Positions 25,001 to 36,200 of a stretch of DNA of 64,000 nucleotides are shown piece after piece. The stretch lies in NCBI GenBank assembly GCA_964020155.1, contig OZ026569.1:2005471-2069470 (forward strand), read 5' to 3'. Under the pieces are notes generated by a model. It saw only the letters and a program-made list of their open reading frames with translations, was not told where the DNA came from and did not search any database. The stretch comes from Chondrilla cf. caribensis. Its lineage: Eukaryota > Porifera > Demospongiae > Chondrillida > Chondrillidae. Position 1 is the stretch's first letter, and each line of letters opens with the position of its first letter. The position numbers were made by a program, and so were the translations under genes.

Positions 25001-28000
25001 TGCAGTAGCCTCGCCATGATCTTTTGAAGCTTTTGTCACATCAAACACATAATGTGTATTTGTCTGCAAAATGAAGCTATTTATATAGTTAAGACAACCT
25101 ACTAACTATTAAAAGTGATACTCACAATGTTGGTTGCATCAATTGTCTTAAAAATAGTTTGACCCTTTCCATGAATTATGATTGACACAAAATAGCCAGT
25201 TATATTTCCATTGGTAATGCCAGGTTCCCGCCAATTTATCTGTAGGGTATTCCTATCCTTTTCTGCGATGGTAACATTCATAACACTCGATGGAGGTTCA
25301 CCTGCATATGTATGAGAAAACACAACAAAAATATCATGAATAAAATAATTACCTACCATACATATGCACATTCATCAGATGTTTCAATATCATTTGATTC
25401 ACAAATAAGCTATAGCCTACTCTCTTGGACACAGCCAAGTTACAGTAGAACTTTGGTTCATTCAATGCTCTTACACACATAATATGTATATCACCAAATG
25501 CTACATGTGGGAGTCCCCCACAATTTTTAATATTTCAGCTTGATATTCACTGGTTAACTGCATATGTACATAAAAACCTACTCCACTTGCATATTGACTC
25601 ACCAGGGGCAGGTAGAAGGTCTGTCACTACTAGTGGTGGGTTGTAATTTCCAGAGGCAACAAAAGGTATAATCTACAGAGAAAATTAACAACAAAGAATA
25701 TAAATTTGAATTTGTACTTTATCTCATCATGTTGTATATGTTGCGTGGGCAGATCAAAGCGTAAAGTGTGCAAATATCGGTATTATTTGTAAACTATTTT
25801 TTGCTATTGCACACTCGAAAGTGTTGTTTGTTTGTGAATTTTGACAATTACTATGACAAGCTGAACAATGCAGTCTGAGAGTTAATATAAATTAATTATA
25901 TAACTTTTATATATAAACAAACCACATAATAACTAAAGGTCCTCTGGCTTAGCCCACATAAGCCATCGAGGCAAAGTGTAAGTATATCTGTTACAGCCTT
26001 ACCAGAGGTACTTGGTGTACATCAGAAAGGTCACTCAAGCTGGCTATTATCAAACAAATACTTGAATGATATTTAATATAGGTGTGATATATTATGTTAG
26101 CCTAATAACAGTGTTTGTTGTGTGAAGACAATGGATGTCAGTACATCCTAGTACATAGAAAGTATAGTCACTCAACGTGCATGTACATACAGTCTGTTTA
26201 TGGCTTGTACATGCAGTGATTTAGTTATGAAGGTTTGTATACATAAGTATGCGTAAAACTCACGGAAAATTTATAACCGCTTTTTAATGGTTTCAGTTTA
26301 TCTTCGAATACGACCACTTCATACTTCAACTTCCCTGCAGTCTATGGTGTGAGGAGGAACCACCAATGATTACAATATATCAACCCTATGAAGACCAATA
26401 GTTCTCACCGCTGATGACCGTTGAATAAAATTGCCATCCAGTGTTCTCAAACGAATAAGGAAAGAATTTATTAAATGAGATAGATTGTAAATTTGTGGTA
26501 CAGTCCAGCTCAGCTTCAGTGAGTAAGCAAGGCTGCTAGAACTCCAAATTAACTCTGCTTCAGTTAAGTTAATTGTGGGATGTTCTTCCACTACATAACA
26601 TAAAACAACCTGAGTAAAGATATCAACTAATACAGGTATCTTGCAGAGTTAATACAAAATGACAATTAATCTTGCATTCACTAAATGTGTATACATATTA
26701 TATACATTTATTAATATAACAATAACACAGTATATATGTACATTCGTATGTACGTATGTACACAGTTATTCACAATACAAGAAATATTTACTTGTATTGT
26801 GTATACCTATGTAGACATGTGTACGTATGTATAGACATATTTACATGCAATGTCTTCATCCACACTATCCAGAGAGTCTTCATCCAGCTTGCATAAAACC
26901 GAGTAGGCCACTAGCACCTATGTACGTATGTAAGCATCATAATAAGTATAAATATGTTATTGCACATGGCATATACAGCAAAGTACAAACAACCTTAATT
27001 CAATTTTCTGCATGTGACCTAACACTTACTTTTATGTCATAGAAGCACAGGAAAACATTTCTATCACTAAAGTCTTCAGGAAATAATTCGATGTTACTAT
27101 GAATCTGATAATAATATAAAAGCACTGATTAAGTGGGGGGTTACAAGTAAATACATACTGTACATGAGAAGAATGAGTGGAAACTAAAGTACAATCATCT
27201 AATTCCTCGTATCATAATATAAATACGTACAATATAACAATTTGCAGTGGGAGGAACATTGTCTTGTTTAATTATAATTGACACGAATCATTGCTATAAT
27301 TAATTAAGAATGAACAAAGACATTGTATTTAAATCTGCTACGTGCAAACATTTATAACATGTCATAATGCACAATAAATGTATTCAAAAGGCCTGAGGTG
27401 ATTACATGCTTACAGTATTGAAAATACAGTACAAGTACGAACTTACTCCATTCAGGGATCGTTCAAGAGGTGGACAGTTTACTGTAGGAATGCTGGACTT
27501 CATGGAAATGTTGAACACAGGGTTGAAATCTGCCGTGCCTATGTAGAAGAAACAGAGTACATTAATGAGGCCTCCTTCAGGAGCATATACGTACTGTCAC
27601 TGATAATTTAAGGACAACTCTGTTTTCTTATCACATCTTGTGGACATGGCCCCAATGTGTGTGAATCCTGGTGTGTGAGCAACAATCATTGAAGTTACTA
27701 TAATTATTTAATTGTAAAAATATCTATGATTATTATTATATCATATTATATGTATATAATATTACTAATACCAATACTATAGCTACACAAAGTTTCTTGT
27801 GTAGTACCCAGAAAATTAGAGAACTGTGATTTATAAATTGATTATTGATATTCAGTCCTTTGGGATTCTGTTCACATAATGTCTATAAATGTTCTTGATG
27901 TTAAATACTGTATACACATCAATTACAGTCAGATTTCTTTAAAACAGCAATGTTTACGATGATATGTTGTCTGCTCATAATCACTTATATTGTGGTCACA

Positions 28001-30024
28001 GGTGTATTCACAATGTCATATAAACATTACCTGTATTGGTTACAGGTCAGTAAACTGGTCATAACATAACAGATCCAGAGTGCTGCCTGGGGTGTCTAGG
28101 CACTACTCATATAAGCTAAATACCTCATAGAATTGCACTAGGTACCCTGAATTACACTTAGAACTGAGCCTTGCCACTATGGGAAGGAGAGGCCTAACAT
28201 AGAATGAATGACGATTTACAGCAGCTAACTGCTTTCCAGAAGACATTGATAGTACAACAGTTTCTAAAAGCCACATGACATTTCAGCTTATACAATTGAT
28301 GAATGAAACTATAGGTGAATGTGTAAACAAATTGGGTTTTATTGTTACATTACATAGGTAGAATCAACTAAACCAGGAAGAAAAAAACATATGGTAGTGT
28401 CCACTAAGTTTATCCCTTCCATATTATGTTGGTAGTAAGCACAATAGGATCTATACCCTGACCATGTACACATTTACAATAGCTCCCTTAAAACTCATGG
28501 TGATGTTGTAAGGAGGTTTGACTGTATATACAAGCATGAAATACAAAAGGTAATACACAACATCGTAAGTGCATGTACATACGTTACCTGCAAATTTCCA
28601 TGATATGGTAACCTTTGGAAATACCTCTTCTACTATTGTGGAAGATACCTTCAAATTCGACAGTAAACCTGCATAATATACATGCATAAATGAATATCAC
28701 ACACTAAGATCTAATAGCAGGTGAAAGAGTGGCAGTGTATGAGATATTTCTGTGCTGGGATGAACTTCATATAGGCAAGTTAGGGTGGTTCAGAAACCAA
28801 AATGCATAAGAATTCCTCACTAGTATATATAATTTTGATAATTCACATGTACTGTACATTCAAAAAGAGAGATTCTGACTACAGCTGTGGTGGTTCTGTG
28901 TGAACAGTACATGTAGATTGTATACGTACATACATTAACAAGTGAAACGACACAAGAGGTGAAGAGTCTTATATCAAACGATACTCCAGGGTGTGTAGGG
29001 GGACAAGAACAATATTAGAATGGAATTGTGCAAGCATTATTGAATGTTTCACAACTGTACTGTGTAGATATTTACAGTTTACAGTTACAGCTATACAAGG
29101 TCAACTAAGTAGCCAATAAATGGTTCTAATTTCTTGCATCAACATGTTAAACACTATACAATAATCAATTTACATCAATACCATAGGTAATCTTTGAAAA
29201 CATCATATAGTAAAAACATCCAATTCTCATATGTGATTAGGCATGTTCCCATTCAAATTGCAAACATTAGTTACTGTCAAACTACAAGTTATGCTAGTAC
29301 CTATCACAATAGGTACATTTCTGTTGTACAAAGTACAAAACACAACTGTACAGCATACAACCACAGATGAAGCAAATTATTTGTGCAAGGATTACTTGCC
29401 TGATGGTGGGTAATCACTTGCTGCTGAGAAGTTAGACGGTCCACATTCGTTGATGACAGCTAAAGAGACATTGTAACAATCTGTGATGTTCAAATCCAGT
29501 TCATTCCTTGTACCTGCATACTGGATGCATATTATTGATATATGTACATAAGTATTGATGCATTGAGTAGAAGTACACATGTACGTACATCAACAAACAT
29601 AATATTTGTATGAAGCATAAGCAACAAAACATGAACTCACAAATAGCTGGTAATCCACCACTTGTGAAGATAAGTGAACAGACTTGACCAATATCACTTG
29701 TGTGTCATTGCTAGAAACTTCACTGCTCTGCTCAGTGAGGGATAAAGGGATTCCTTTGTCTAAGATATCTGTGTTGAAGAGTAACAAGATGACTCCATTC
29801 TCAATAGACAAATTTGGAGACTCTGATGGGGTATCGGGTGTGGAGCAGGAGTTGAAGCCAAGGAGGGGACAATCCACTGAATACTATGAAACAATGGAAT
29901 AATTTAACAGTGATACAATCAACAATAAAATAGCTAATATAAATACTTTTAAAAAATTATGATAACATGAACACACACTTTTGTCAGCCTATTTCAACTA
30001 AATCTTCTAGTTCAAAGACTGCAT

Positions 30025-30057
<33 letters not shown>

Positions 30058-32905
30058 CCTATACTTTGTTTGAGGACAATTTTAGCAGTTACCAGGATTG
30101 ATTGAATTGGCCCGCAGCCAGCCAGTATTGGTTGTGATGACAACAAAAGAATACTGGGAATAGTTGCTAGTTAATGCTTTAGTGGTGGACTCCTGGCTTT
30201 TAATCAGCTCAATAATGGAATATTAGTGAATACTTACATGATTTAGTATGCAGGGTAGAGTTGAAGTAAAACTTGCAAGAGGTCAAAAACTAATGATGAA
30301 TGTTTGGCTTCTTCATTTTGCCTACCCTAGGCCTACCATATCATGGGTCTTTTATCACATTCTACCACAACATTCAATGCAATATTACAGGAAACACATC
30401 TTACTTCACTTTCTGATGATGAACAACATAAGTCCAAGCAGGTACGGTAATCGTCTCCCTACACACAAACATATATATATATATACAATGTCATATTGAT
30501 GCTTGGACCACGGAACAATATCTTACAACTATCACCAATCCTAAAATCAGACAGACATACACCAAATTTTGCATATCTAATCACAAGTTTATGATTGAAA
30601 CAGGGCAACACTGCAAGCCTCCAAATCCTGTACATGAACGCACTTGCCCGATTTGTACAACTGATTCTATTGAGGATGAGATTCACTTTCTGATTGATTG
30701 TCCTTTCTATTCCCACTTGCGATCCACGTATTTTACATTTGCCTCTAGCCATTGTTACCATTTCAATGCCATGTGTTCAAAAGACATTTATATTTCTCAT
30801 GTCTAGTCATAATCACACAATTATCTATCAAACTGCCTACTTCATTTATACAGCCATGCAATTAAGACTTGCCCACCAGTCCCCCCCCCCTCCCCAATTT
30901 AGTTTATGCTGTGTGCTGTCAGTGGTGTTTAGTGGTGTTCAGTGCTATGTGTTGTCAGTGGTGCTTATCTGTATGTATGTATGTATTGTATTGTATTGTA
31001 GTGTCCTGATTGTATTCCTGTCACAACTTTTTATTATCTTATTATTATTCCATGCACATACCCACAATCACCTTTATCACTCCATGTACACACAAGCTTG
31101 GCACATTGTCTGCCATGATTGATTCTGTCATTTCATGCTGAGGTCAAGGGCTGTTTTGGCTTTGACCAGTGATGTATATATATATAAATATTAACTTCAA
31201 TGAGTAGGCTTTATCAAGGCTAATCAATGTAAAATGGTCATAATGAGCATGATACGTTTCACACTCATTCGATCAGGTTTTGCATTAATACCTGCTCAAA
31301 ACTAAAACCCATACAATGTATGAAATGCGTTTCAAAAAAAAGTAAAATGTTCTCCTCACCAGATTGGAGCAATGCACCTGTCATGGAGTACAACCACACT
31401 CCAGTGTTACTAGACAACTGCCATACTCTGTATACACTATAGCTACTGTATAGGTGTTAACCTATATACAGAGGTGCCACAATTCTACAAATGTTTCACA
31501 ACAATGGTTATGAACTAGTGGCAATAGGAATGATCTCAAATACTTGGTGTTCTCATCATGACATCAATAAGCACTATACAAGTCATCAATACACCTAATC
31601 ACACTGTATTCTAGACTTCTGTGATTTCATGATCTATTATCACCATGATACTAGCAGTTCATGAAAGTTATCTCCCCCTGCCCTATACAGTTCACATCAA
31701 CAAGGTGCCAAGGGAGTTGTGTAAATATTAATTGGTGATGGTTCACCTCATGGAGCTATGTAGCATACAAATTGAGTAATAACATTGGTTGCATCCCACA
31801 CAAGAACATCTGTCAATGTCACGAACTTTAGACGTGAAGGTAGACAATAGCCCTGGTTACACTAGAGGTTTAACGAACTTTCTAACACACTTTTGGTTTA
31901 AAACAGTTCAATGCATTAGGGTGTAAATGCATTAAGGTGAATACATAATCAACTCAAGTAAGCCACACATTGCAGTACGTGGTTCGGAATCAGTTTAATA
32001 CTGATTGAAAATAATGTGTTTTAACACTCCAGTGTAACCATGGCTAATATGCATATATTGGATAGGCATCTAGCTAGCATAATATATATTATTTTCAGTA
32101 ATATTAATAGATTCTCTCAGACTAAGGCCTTTATATATTATGTACATTGCATATTATAGTTTGTAACTGTTATTATCGGAAAATGTTCACGTCAGTTGAC
32201 CAGTATACAACCCTTTTCAACTCCTATATAGCTTAAGAATTGAAAGCTGTGTGTCGGTACATAAAGTTTAGATCCTAGCCTTCCGAGGGCACTCGAAATC
32301 AGTGTTTGATTATTTCCGTTTTTTCGCTGCAATCCGCGTCTATGGTTAGTCTGTGGTCCCATAGACCCCAGATATCTAGTATCTCGAGTCTATGGTGGAC
32401 CTATCAGAGGCATAAATCTTTAGATAATGCAATCTACGTATGAATCGACCGTTGAATATCAGAGGTATAGGTGGCAGGTAGTGAGTACCTATGGTTTCAT
32501 TGACCGGCATCTCTACGGAGTTGAGAGGATCTAAATTCGCACACTTCGGACCGATTTCAGTTAATTAATCCTCACAGAACAATAAATATTCACAGGCAAT
32601 CTTTTGATATTTGACCTTCATACGCTCAGTATTCCCTAAGATATGGGTCTCAAGACTTTTAATTATAGTTCGCATTATGATATTCACTCTAGTTGAGGTT
32701 CGAAATGAAGCAGTAGCGTACCTGAATGGTTGAATTAACAATATTGAAAGAAAATTGAAGTCAAGGGGTCGCTCACCTTCCCGACCGCCGCACAACGTCC
32801 CCGACATATCAGCTGGGATTCCATCAACTCAGACACGTGGATAGCCGGACAGATAAAAAACAGAGACACCACTAGTGGGAGAAGAAAGCTAACTCTCGGC
32901 TTCAT
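22030..32905 (-). CDS. receptor tyrosine kinase A (Cys-rich + FN3 ectodomain)
   Basis: Single-pass receptor tyrosine kinase. Exons: 32777-32905, 30366-30458 (probable), 29641-29883, 29400-29520, 28588-28668, 27447-27538, 27030-27104, 26845-26917, 26409-26590, 26264-26341, 25603-25672, 25126-25301, 24934-25063, 24692-24849, 24190-24442, 23877-24067, 23730-23786, 22948-23139, 22468-22685, 22348-22388, 22030-22268. All phases agree; 963 aa (932 without the second exon). Signal peptide MKPRVSFLLPLVVSLFF. Cysteines cluster in the first 100 residues. FN3-like modules include LQINWREPGITNGNITGYF. The membrane span is in exon 14 (GLVAGIVVPIVLVTIMIVIV). Kinase: loop LLGEGNFSSVYFS, lysine in VAVKILK, catalytic [11 protein letters not shown] in KISDFGFACF, WMAPE. 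A kinase insert spans 23786 to about 23000. The activation segment has no tyrosine. The C-terminus YELYPYMLME holds two overlapping YxxM motifs. The intron after exon 4 has a GC donor. Ligand and class are unknown; the closest group is the split-kinase receptors. Confidence 0.9.
30476..31190 (+). mobile_element. 5'-truncated LINE insertion in RTK-A intron 2 side
   Basis: Plus-strand remnant of a non-LTR element, absent from the equivalent place in RTK-B. It encodes the post-RT zinc-knuckle region (HERTCPICTTDSIEDEIHFL, then IDCPFYSHLR) and after a stop or frameshift TAYFIYTAMQLRLAHQ. The 3' UTR ends in TATATATATAAATA. Both edges are AT microsatellite. It begins only about 18 bp from the acceptor of the probable second RTK-A exon (30458). 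Confidence 0.75.
31848..32046. mobile_element. MITE with TAGCC-TGGTTACACT ends
   Basis: About 199 bp in RTK-A intron 1. The left end TAGCCCTGGTTACACTAGAG is mirrored by the right end CTCCAGTGTAACCATGGCTA. AT-rich interior without an open frame. The superfamily is not determined. Confidence 0.65.
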
Positions 32906-33116
32906 GTTGAATATGTACTTGTAGTTTAAGCAGAATTTATAGGTACAGAACTGGCGCTTCTATATATATATATATTTATTCCATAAAATATCGCAGGACT
33001 TTGACTTCATAATAAAGCAATCCTTATATGGATGCGCGTGACCTCAATAGGGAGATGTCATGTACCCCTGTTTCGCGCCCACCCCCGGACCGGATATACG
33101 GGGGACCGTGATAGAG

Positions 33117-33353
33117 AGCATATCCGCTCACCGGTACAGTCAGATTATAGTGAGGAATAGTAATAGTAATTGGTGAAAGTTCGGTCGACATCACTTCCTC
33201 ACTATGCGCGGGCCTGTAGCTCTCGGTTACATCATAATGCAAGGGCGCACACGTATACGCACAGTACGCCAGTGCGTACCAAATTCCAATAAGGTCTTTG
33301 AAAGAAATCCCTTGTAGATAGCTAGCTCTGTGTTCAGAAGAATAGCAGGACAA
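33117..33353 (-). other. possible orphan exon upstream of RTK-A
   Basis: A minus-strand open stretch reads GIWYALAYCAYTCAPLHYDV and ELSPITITIPHYNLTVP and ends at a good donor (ACCG then GTGAGC). A plausible acceptor lies at about 33325 (TTCTGAACACAG). No ATG begins it and no partner exon was found before the RTK-A start. I do not recognise it. The segment is less AT-rich than its surroundings. It could be part of the RTK-A 5' UTR or a stray exon from an older gene. Confidence 0.2.
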
Positions 33354-33813
33354 GCCTTATTTAAGTCAAATCCATCTTTAGCCATGACATTTTTGTTATT
33401 GAATATTGCAGTAGTCGAAAACTAACAATTTGTCCTGAATCGATCACTACTACTGGTCCAGCACTGAGTTCTTGGAAACCTCGAATACGGTACTAGAGTA
33501 GCCATTTTGTGATTGCGCAATGTTTGTGACAGTGTGCGTACCAACTGTGAACTTCCTGCGGGCACCCCTGTAATGGTCATCTCACATAAGCTCAGCTTCT
33601 ACAATGCACCCTACAACACATTCCAAAGTAGTCCCCAAAGGCAGGTGGACCCATTCATGCCTACAATCACAAGTGGCAACAGTAGTGTATGGGGGGAGAA
33701 ACACATTATTATTCAAATCAAAGAACAACAAATGTGATACAAAAATTATTATTATTATTATGAAAGTAGACGAGTGTAAAATTACAGGTACTTAACTGAA
33801 TAAACAATGATAG
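33354..33813. other. spacer, no gene recognised
   Basis: Mixed sequence with a short ATT run at 33747-33760. No splice-compatible coding stretch is supported. Confidence 0.4.
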
Positions 33814-34508
33814 AATAATAATGATAATAATAATAATAACAATATGCCATATATTATTATTATGATAAATAATAATGGTAAATAATTGATTAATTCAATC
33901 GATACATTGGAGATTTGGCTGTTCCAAAGTGCCCAGCACAGATGAAGTGTTCCCCAACTGGATTGCCATGGAGAGTCGCTGTAACATGTAAGTGAATGAC
34001 TGTGGCTCTCCGGTAGAGGACTTCAATCTACAGCCAAGATCACGCAAGAAGCACAAAGTATCTGGACCCATCGACCTGCAGGTTTCCACAGCAATTGGTT
34101 GAAACAGGTAAGACCTGTCAAGATGTGAGTATTTTCTTGACTTATCCCTCTCAGCAAGGGCTGCAGCACCTCCGGCCTCCCTGGCAGACGTGGATATGTG
34201 GGAGTCACAGAATGTGTCCATGCATGTGGCATCCCACACCAGGAATTTCCCATCAGTCCAAGGGATAAGGGTGACACCATCAGGCCGTTTTCCGTCTGCT
34301 CTGTAAAGGCCAGATGGTTCTAGGCGGCTGGAGATGTTGGATGAGGCCAGTGAGCGGTGGATGATGTCATTCAGCATTTGATGGCGGGGAATTCTCCCCT
34401 GACTTGACCGACAACTCAAGCCATGGTGGCCAAATTTGTCTGCTGGCTTGCCACATGAGCTGCAGGTGTGGGGTAAGCACATTGGGGCACCCACTCTGAG
34501 GCCGATGG
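33814..34508 (-). mobile_element. non-LTR retrotransposon with RLE, truncated copy 2
   Basis: 5'-truncated relative of the element at 18.7-21.7 kb. The open frame 34494-33895 holds the knuckle CSSCGKPADKFGHHGLSC and the endonuclease (GKRPDGVTLIPW, FLVWDATCMDTF), then a stop. This frame is intact, unlike copy 1, so it inserted more recently or decayed less. It is flanked on both sides by ATT/TAA microsatellite (33814-33880 and 34510-34562), inside an LTR retrotransposon. Confidence 0.85.

Positions 34509-34509
<1 letters not shown>

Positions 34510-34562
<53 letters not shown>
34510..34562. repeat. (ATT)n microsatellite
   Basis: About 17 uninterrupted TTA units at the exact 5' junction of the truncated retrotransposon copy and the end of the gag frame. 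Confidence 0.95.
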
Positions 34563-34589
34563 AAAATGATGATAAGTAGTAGTTTAACT

Positions 34590-35476
34590 ACCTGCCAGGA
34601 GCATGGTGAGGTGCACTTCTTGGCCTTATCCCTGAAACGGCGATGATACCAGCAAAGGCCAGGGGTGGAGGCTGGGGATGGAGAGGAGCTGCGTGTACGG
34701 GATTGTGAACGTGAGCGGGGAGAAGGCCGGTGGGGGTGCGACGGTGCCAGTTGCAGAGTGGAGATGAGCTGTCGGAGTTCTCTAATCTCTGACCGGAGCT
34801 GTGCGACTTCCGAGTTGTTGGTAGGAGTAGGGGTGGCGGTTGCAGACGGCGCAGGTGGTGAGGTAATGGATGCTACTGTAGGTTGAGCTACTTCCATAAT
34901 TTTATCAGCCATGTCTGCTAGCGTGTCTAGCGAAACTCCGTCTCCTGAGGAGGCCAGCACCATTCGAACATGGCTGGGGAGGCGTTGGAGAAAAAGTTCC
35001 CGGAGAAGAGAGTTGTCTGGGTTGGGTCCAGCGGAGTCTCCCATGAGCTGCTGCATCCTCCGTAGTAACTGGGTAGGCTTGCGGTCGCCGAGTTCTTCGG
35101 TCGTAAAAAGGAGTTGCAGGCGTTTTCGTTCTGATGCTGCTGTCCTCTTGATAAGGAGGTCTTTGAGCGTAGAGTAGGCGTCCTCTTGCGGGGGTTTGAG
35201 GATAATGTCTCGTATTTCGGTCGCGAACTCGTTGGAGAGAGCTGCCACTACGTGGTCGAATTTCGTCCGCTGGTTGGTGATGTTTCGGGTGGCGAATTGT
35301 GCTTCGACCTGTGCAAACCAGACGAGGGGGTCGGCGGGCCAGAAGGGTGGTATCTTGATAGATACTGCGGTGACTGTGGCCGGGGCAGGCTGAGGAGGTT
35401 GTTCTGCGGGTTCCTGGTCGATCGTGGACGGTGAGAGAGACATCTGCCTATCGTGTTCGAGGTAGAGAGCTGGCAA
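34590..35476 (-). pseudogene. LTR-retrotransposon (Ty3/gypsy-like) gag, truncated
   Basis: The minus-strand frame begins next to the LTR and runs about 290 codons. It shows PPFWPADPLVWFAQVEAQF, FDHVVAALSNEFATEIRDI, LLRRMQQLMGD and ELFLQRLPSHVRMVLAS, the typical order of the gag of animal gypsy-like elements. It closes with CWYHRRFRDKAKKCTSPCSW and breaks at the ATT microsatellite where the second retrotransposon lies. No protease, reverse transcriptase or integrase is present, so the element is dead. Confidence 0.85.
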
Positions 35477-35501
35477 AGGATCACGTCGGGGTCACCAAAT
35501 A

Positions 35502-35822
35502 TGACGGTTAGCGGATTGTCGGATCTCGCAATCAATCATATAGAACTGAACTCTTTCAATAATAATTGCCAATGCACATGCGGTATATATACATACAGCT
35601 AACAGAGATCAAAAGAATAAAGAGTACAAAATAATAAAGAAATAAAGACCTATTGTGCTGTTGTGCGATGTACATGTGGATCACAAAAGCATAATACGGG
35701 TGTATGAGGCACGTGTACGGAAACGGAAGTAATCATGCGTACAGGAAATAATAAGATCACGTGGAAACGTTACGTAATAGAAAATACCTAATATGTAATG
35801 CATACACCACAGACTACATAAC
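35502..35822 (-). mobile_element. LTR of the gypsy-like element with primer-binding site
   Basis: About 320 bp that on the minus strand begins TGTTATGTAGTC and ends CTAACCGTCA. It is followed within a few bases by TGGTGACCCCGACGTGATC (35480-35498), a typical tRNA primer-binding site. Only one LTR is in the window. The partner would lie past the truncated internal region, which is missing. Confidence 0.7.
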
Positions 35823-35828
35823 ATAAAT

Positions 35829-36013
35829 GGAACGTTGTGAGCGTTGTGAACATCGTGAACTCTGTGAACGTCGTGAACGTTGTGAATGTCGTGAACGTTG
35901 TGAACACTGTGAACGTAGTGAACGTTGTGAACGTTGTGAACATCGTGAACATTGTGAACGTTGTGAACACTGTGAACTTTGTGAATGTTGTGCACGTTGT
36001 GAACGTCGTGAAC
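35829..36013. repeat. 9-bp minisatellite GTGAACGTT
   Basis: About 20 tandem units of GTGAACGTT with point variants (CATC, ACTC, ACTT at the 3' half). It starts at the outer edge of the LTR. It is a multiple of three and therefore open in several frames, which is meaningless for coding. The same unit recurs in a small island at 37609-37642. Confidence 0.95.
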
Positions 36014-36200
36014 ATGATGTGAACATGTTTCTCAATTCTAAGTTACTCTACTATGTATGAGAAGGTTCTACTATAAGGTCCCTATTTCTGTTATCTCATT
36101 GCTATGTATATAGATAGATATATCTATATTATACATGGTATATGCATACTGTCACTATACCATTAAATTATAAATTTATCACACCAATGATTTTATCTAG

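Noticed and set aside
30093..30205. A minus-strand FN3-like stretch (SNYSQYSFVVITTNTGWLRA) with a GT donor, in RTK-A only.
   Set aside because: It would end in phase 1, but the next exon needs phase 0. RTK-B lacks it and the acceptor is weak. It may be a decayed exon, but is not supported as part of the gene.
30391..30441. A 51-bp plus-strand mini-exon bounded by CAG and GT (reading ETHLTSLSDDEQHKSKQ), present in both RTK loci.
   Set aside because: It lies inside the antisense of the Cys-rich RTK exon, which fits strand, phase and protein character better. Conservation is explained by that exon.
34367..35476. A single long frame joining gag to retrotransposon sequence.
   Set aside because: The join passes through an isoleucine run from the ATT microsatellite and the downstream part is out of the retrotransposon's true frame. 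It is a chance fusion of nested elements.
35827..36060. Long open frames in several phases across the GTGAACGTT array.
   Set aside because: A 9-bp repeat is open in most frames by construction; the frames encode only repeated dipeptides.
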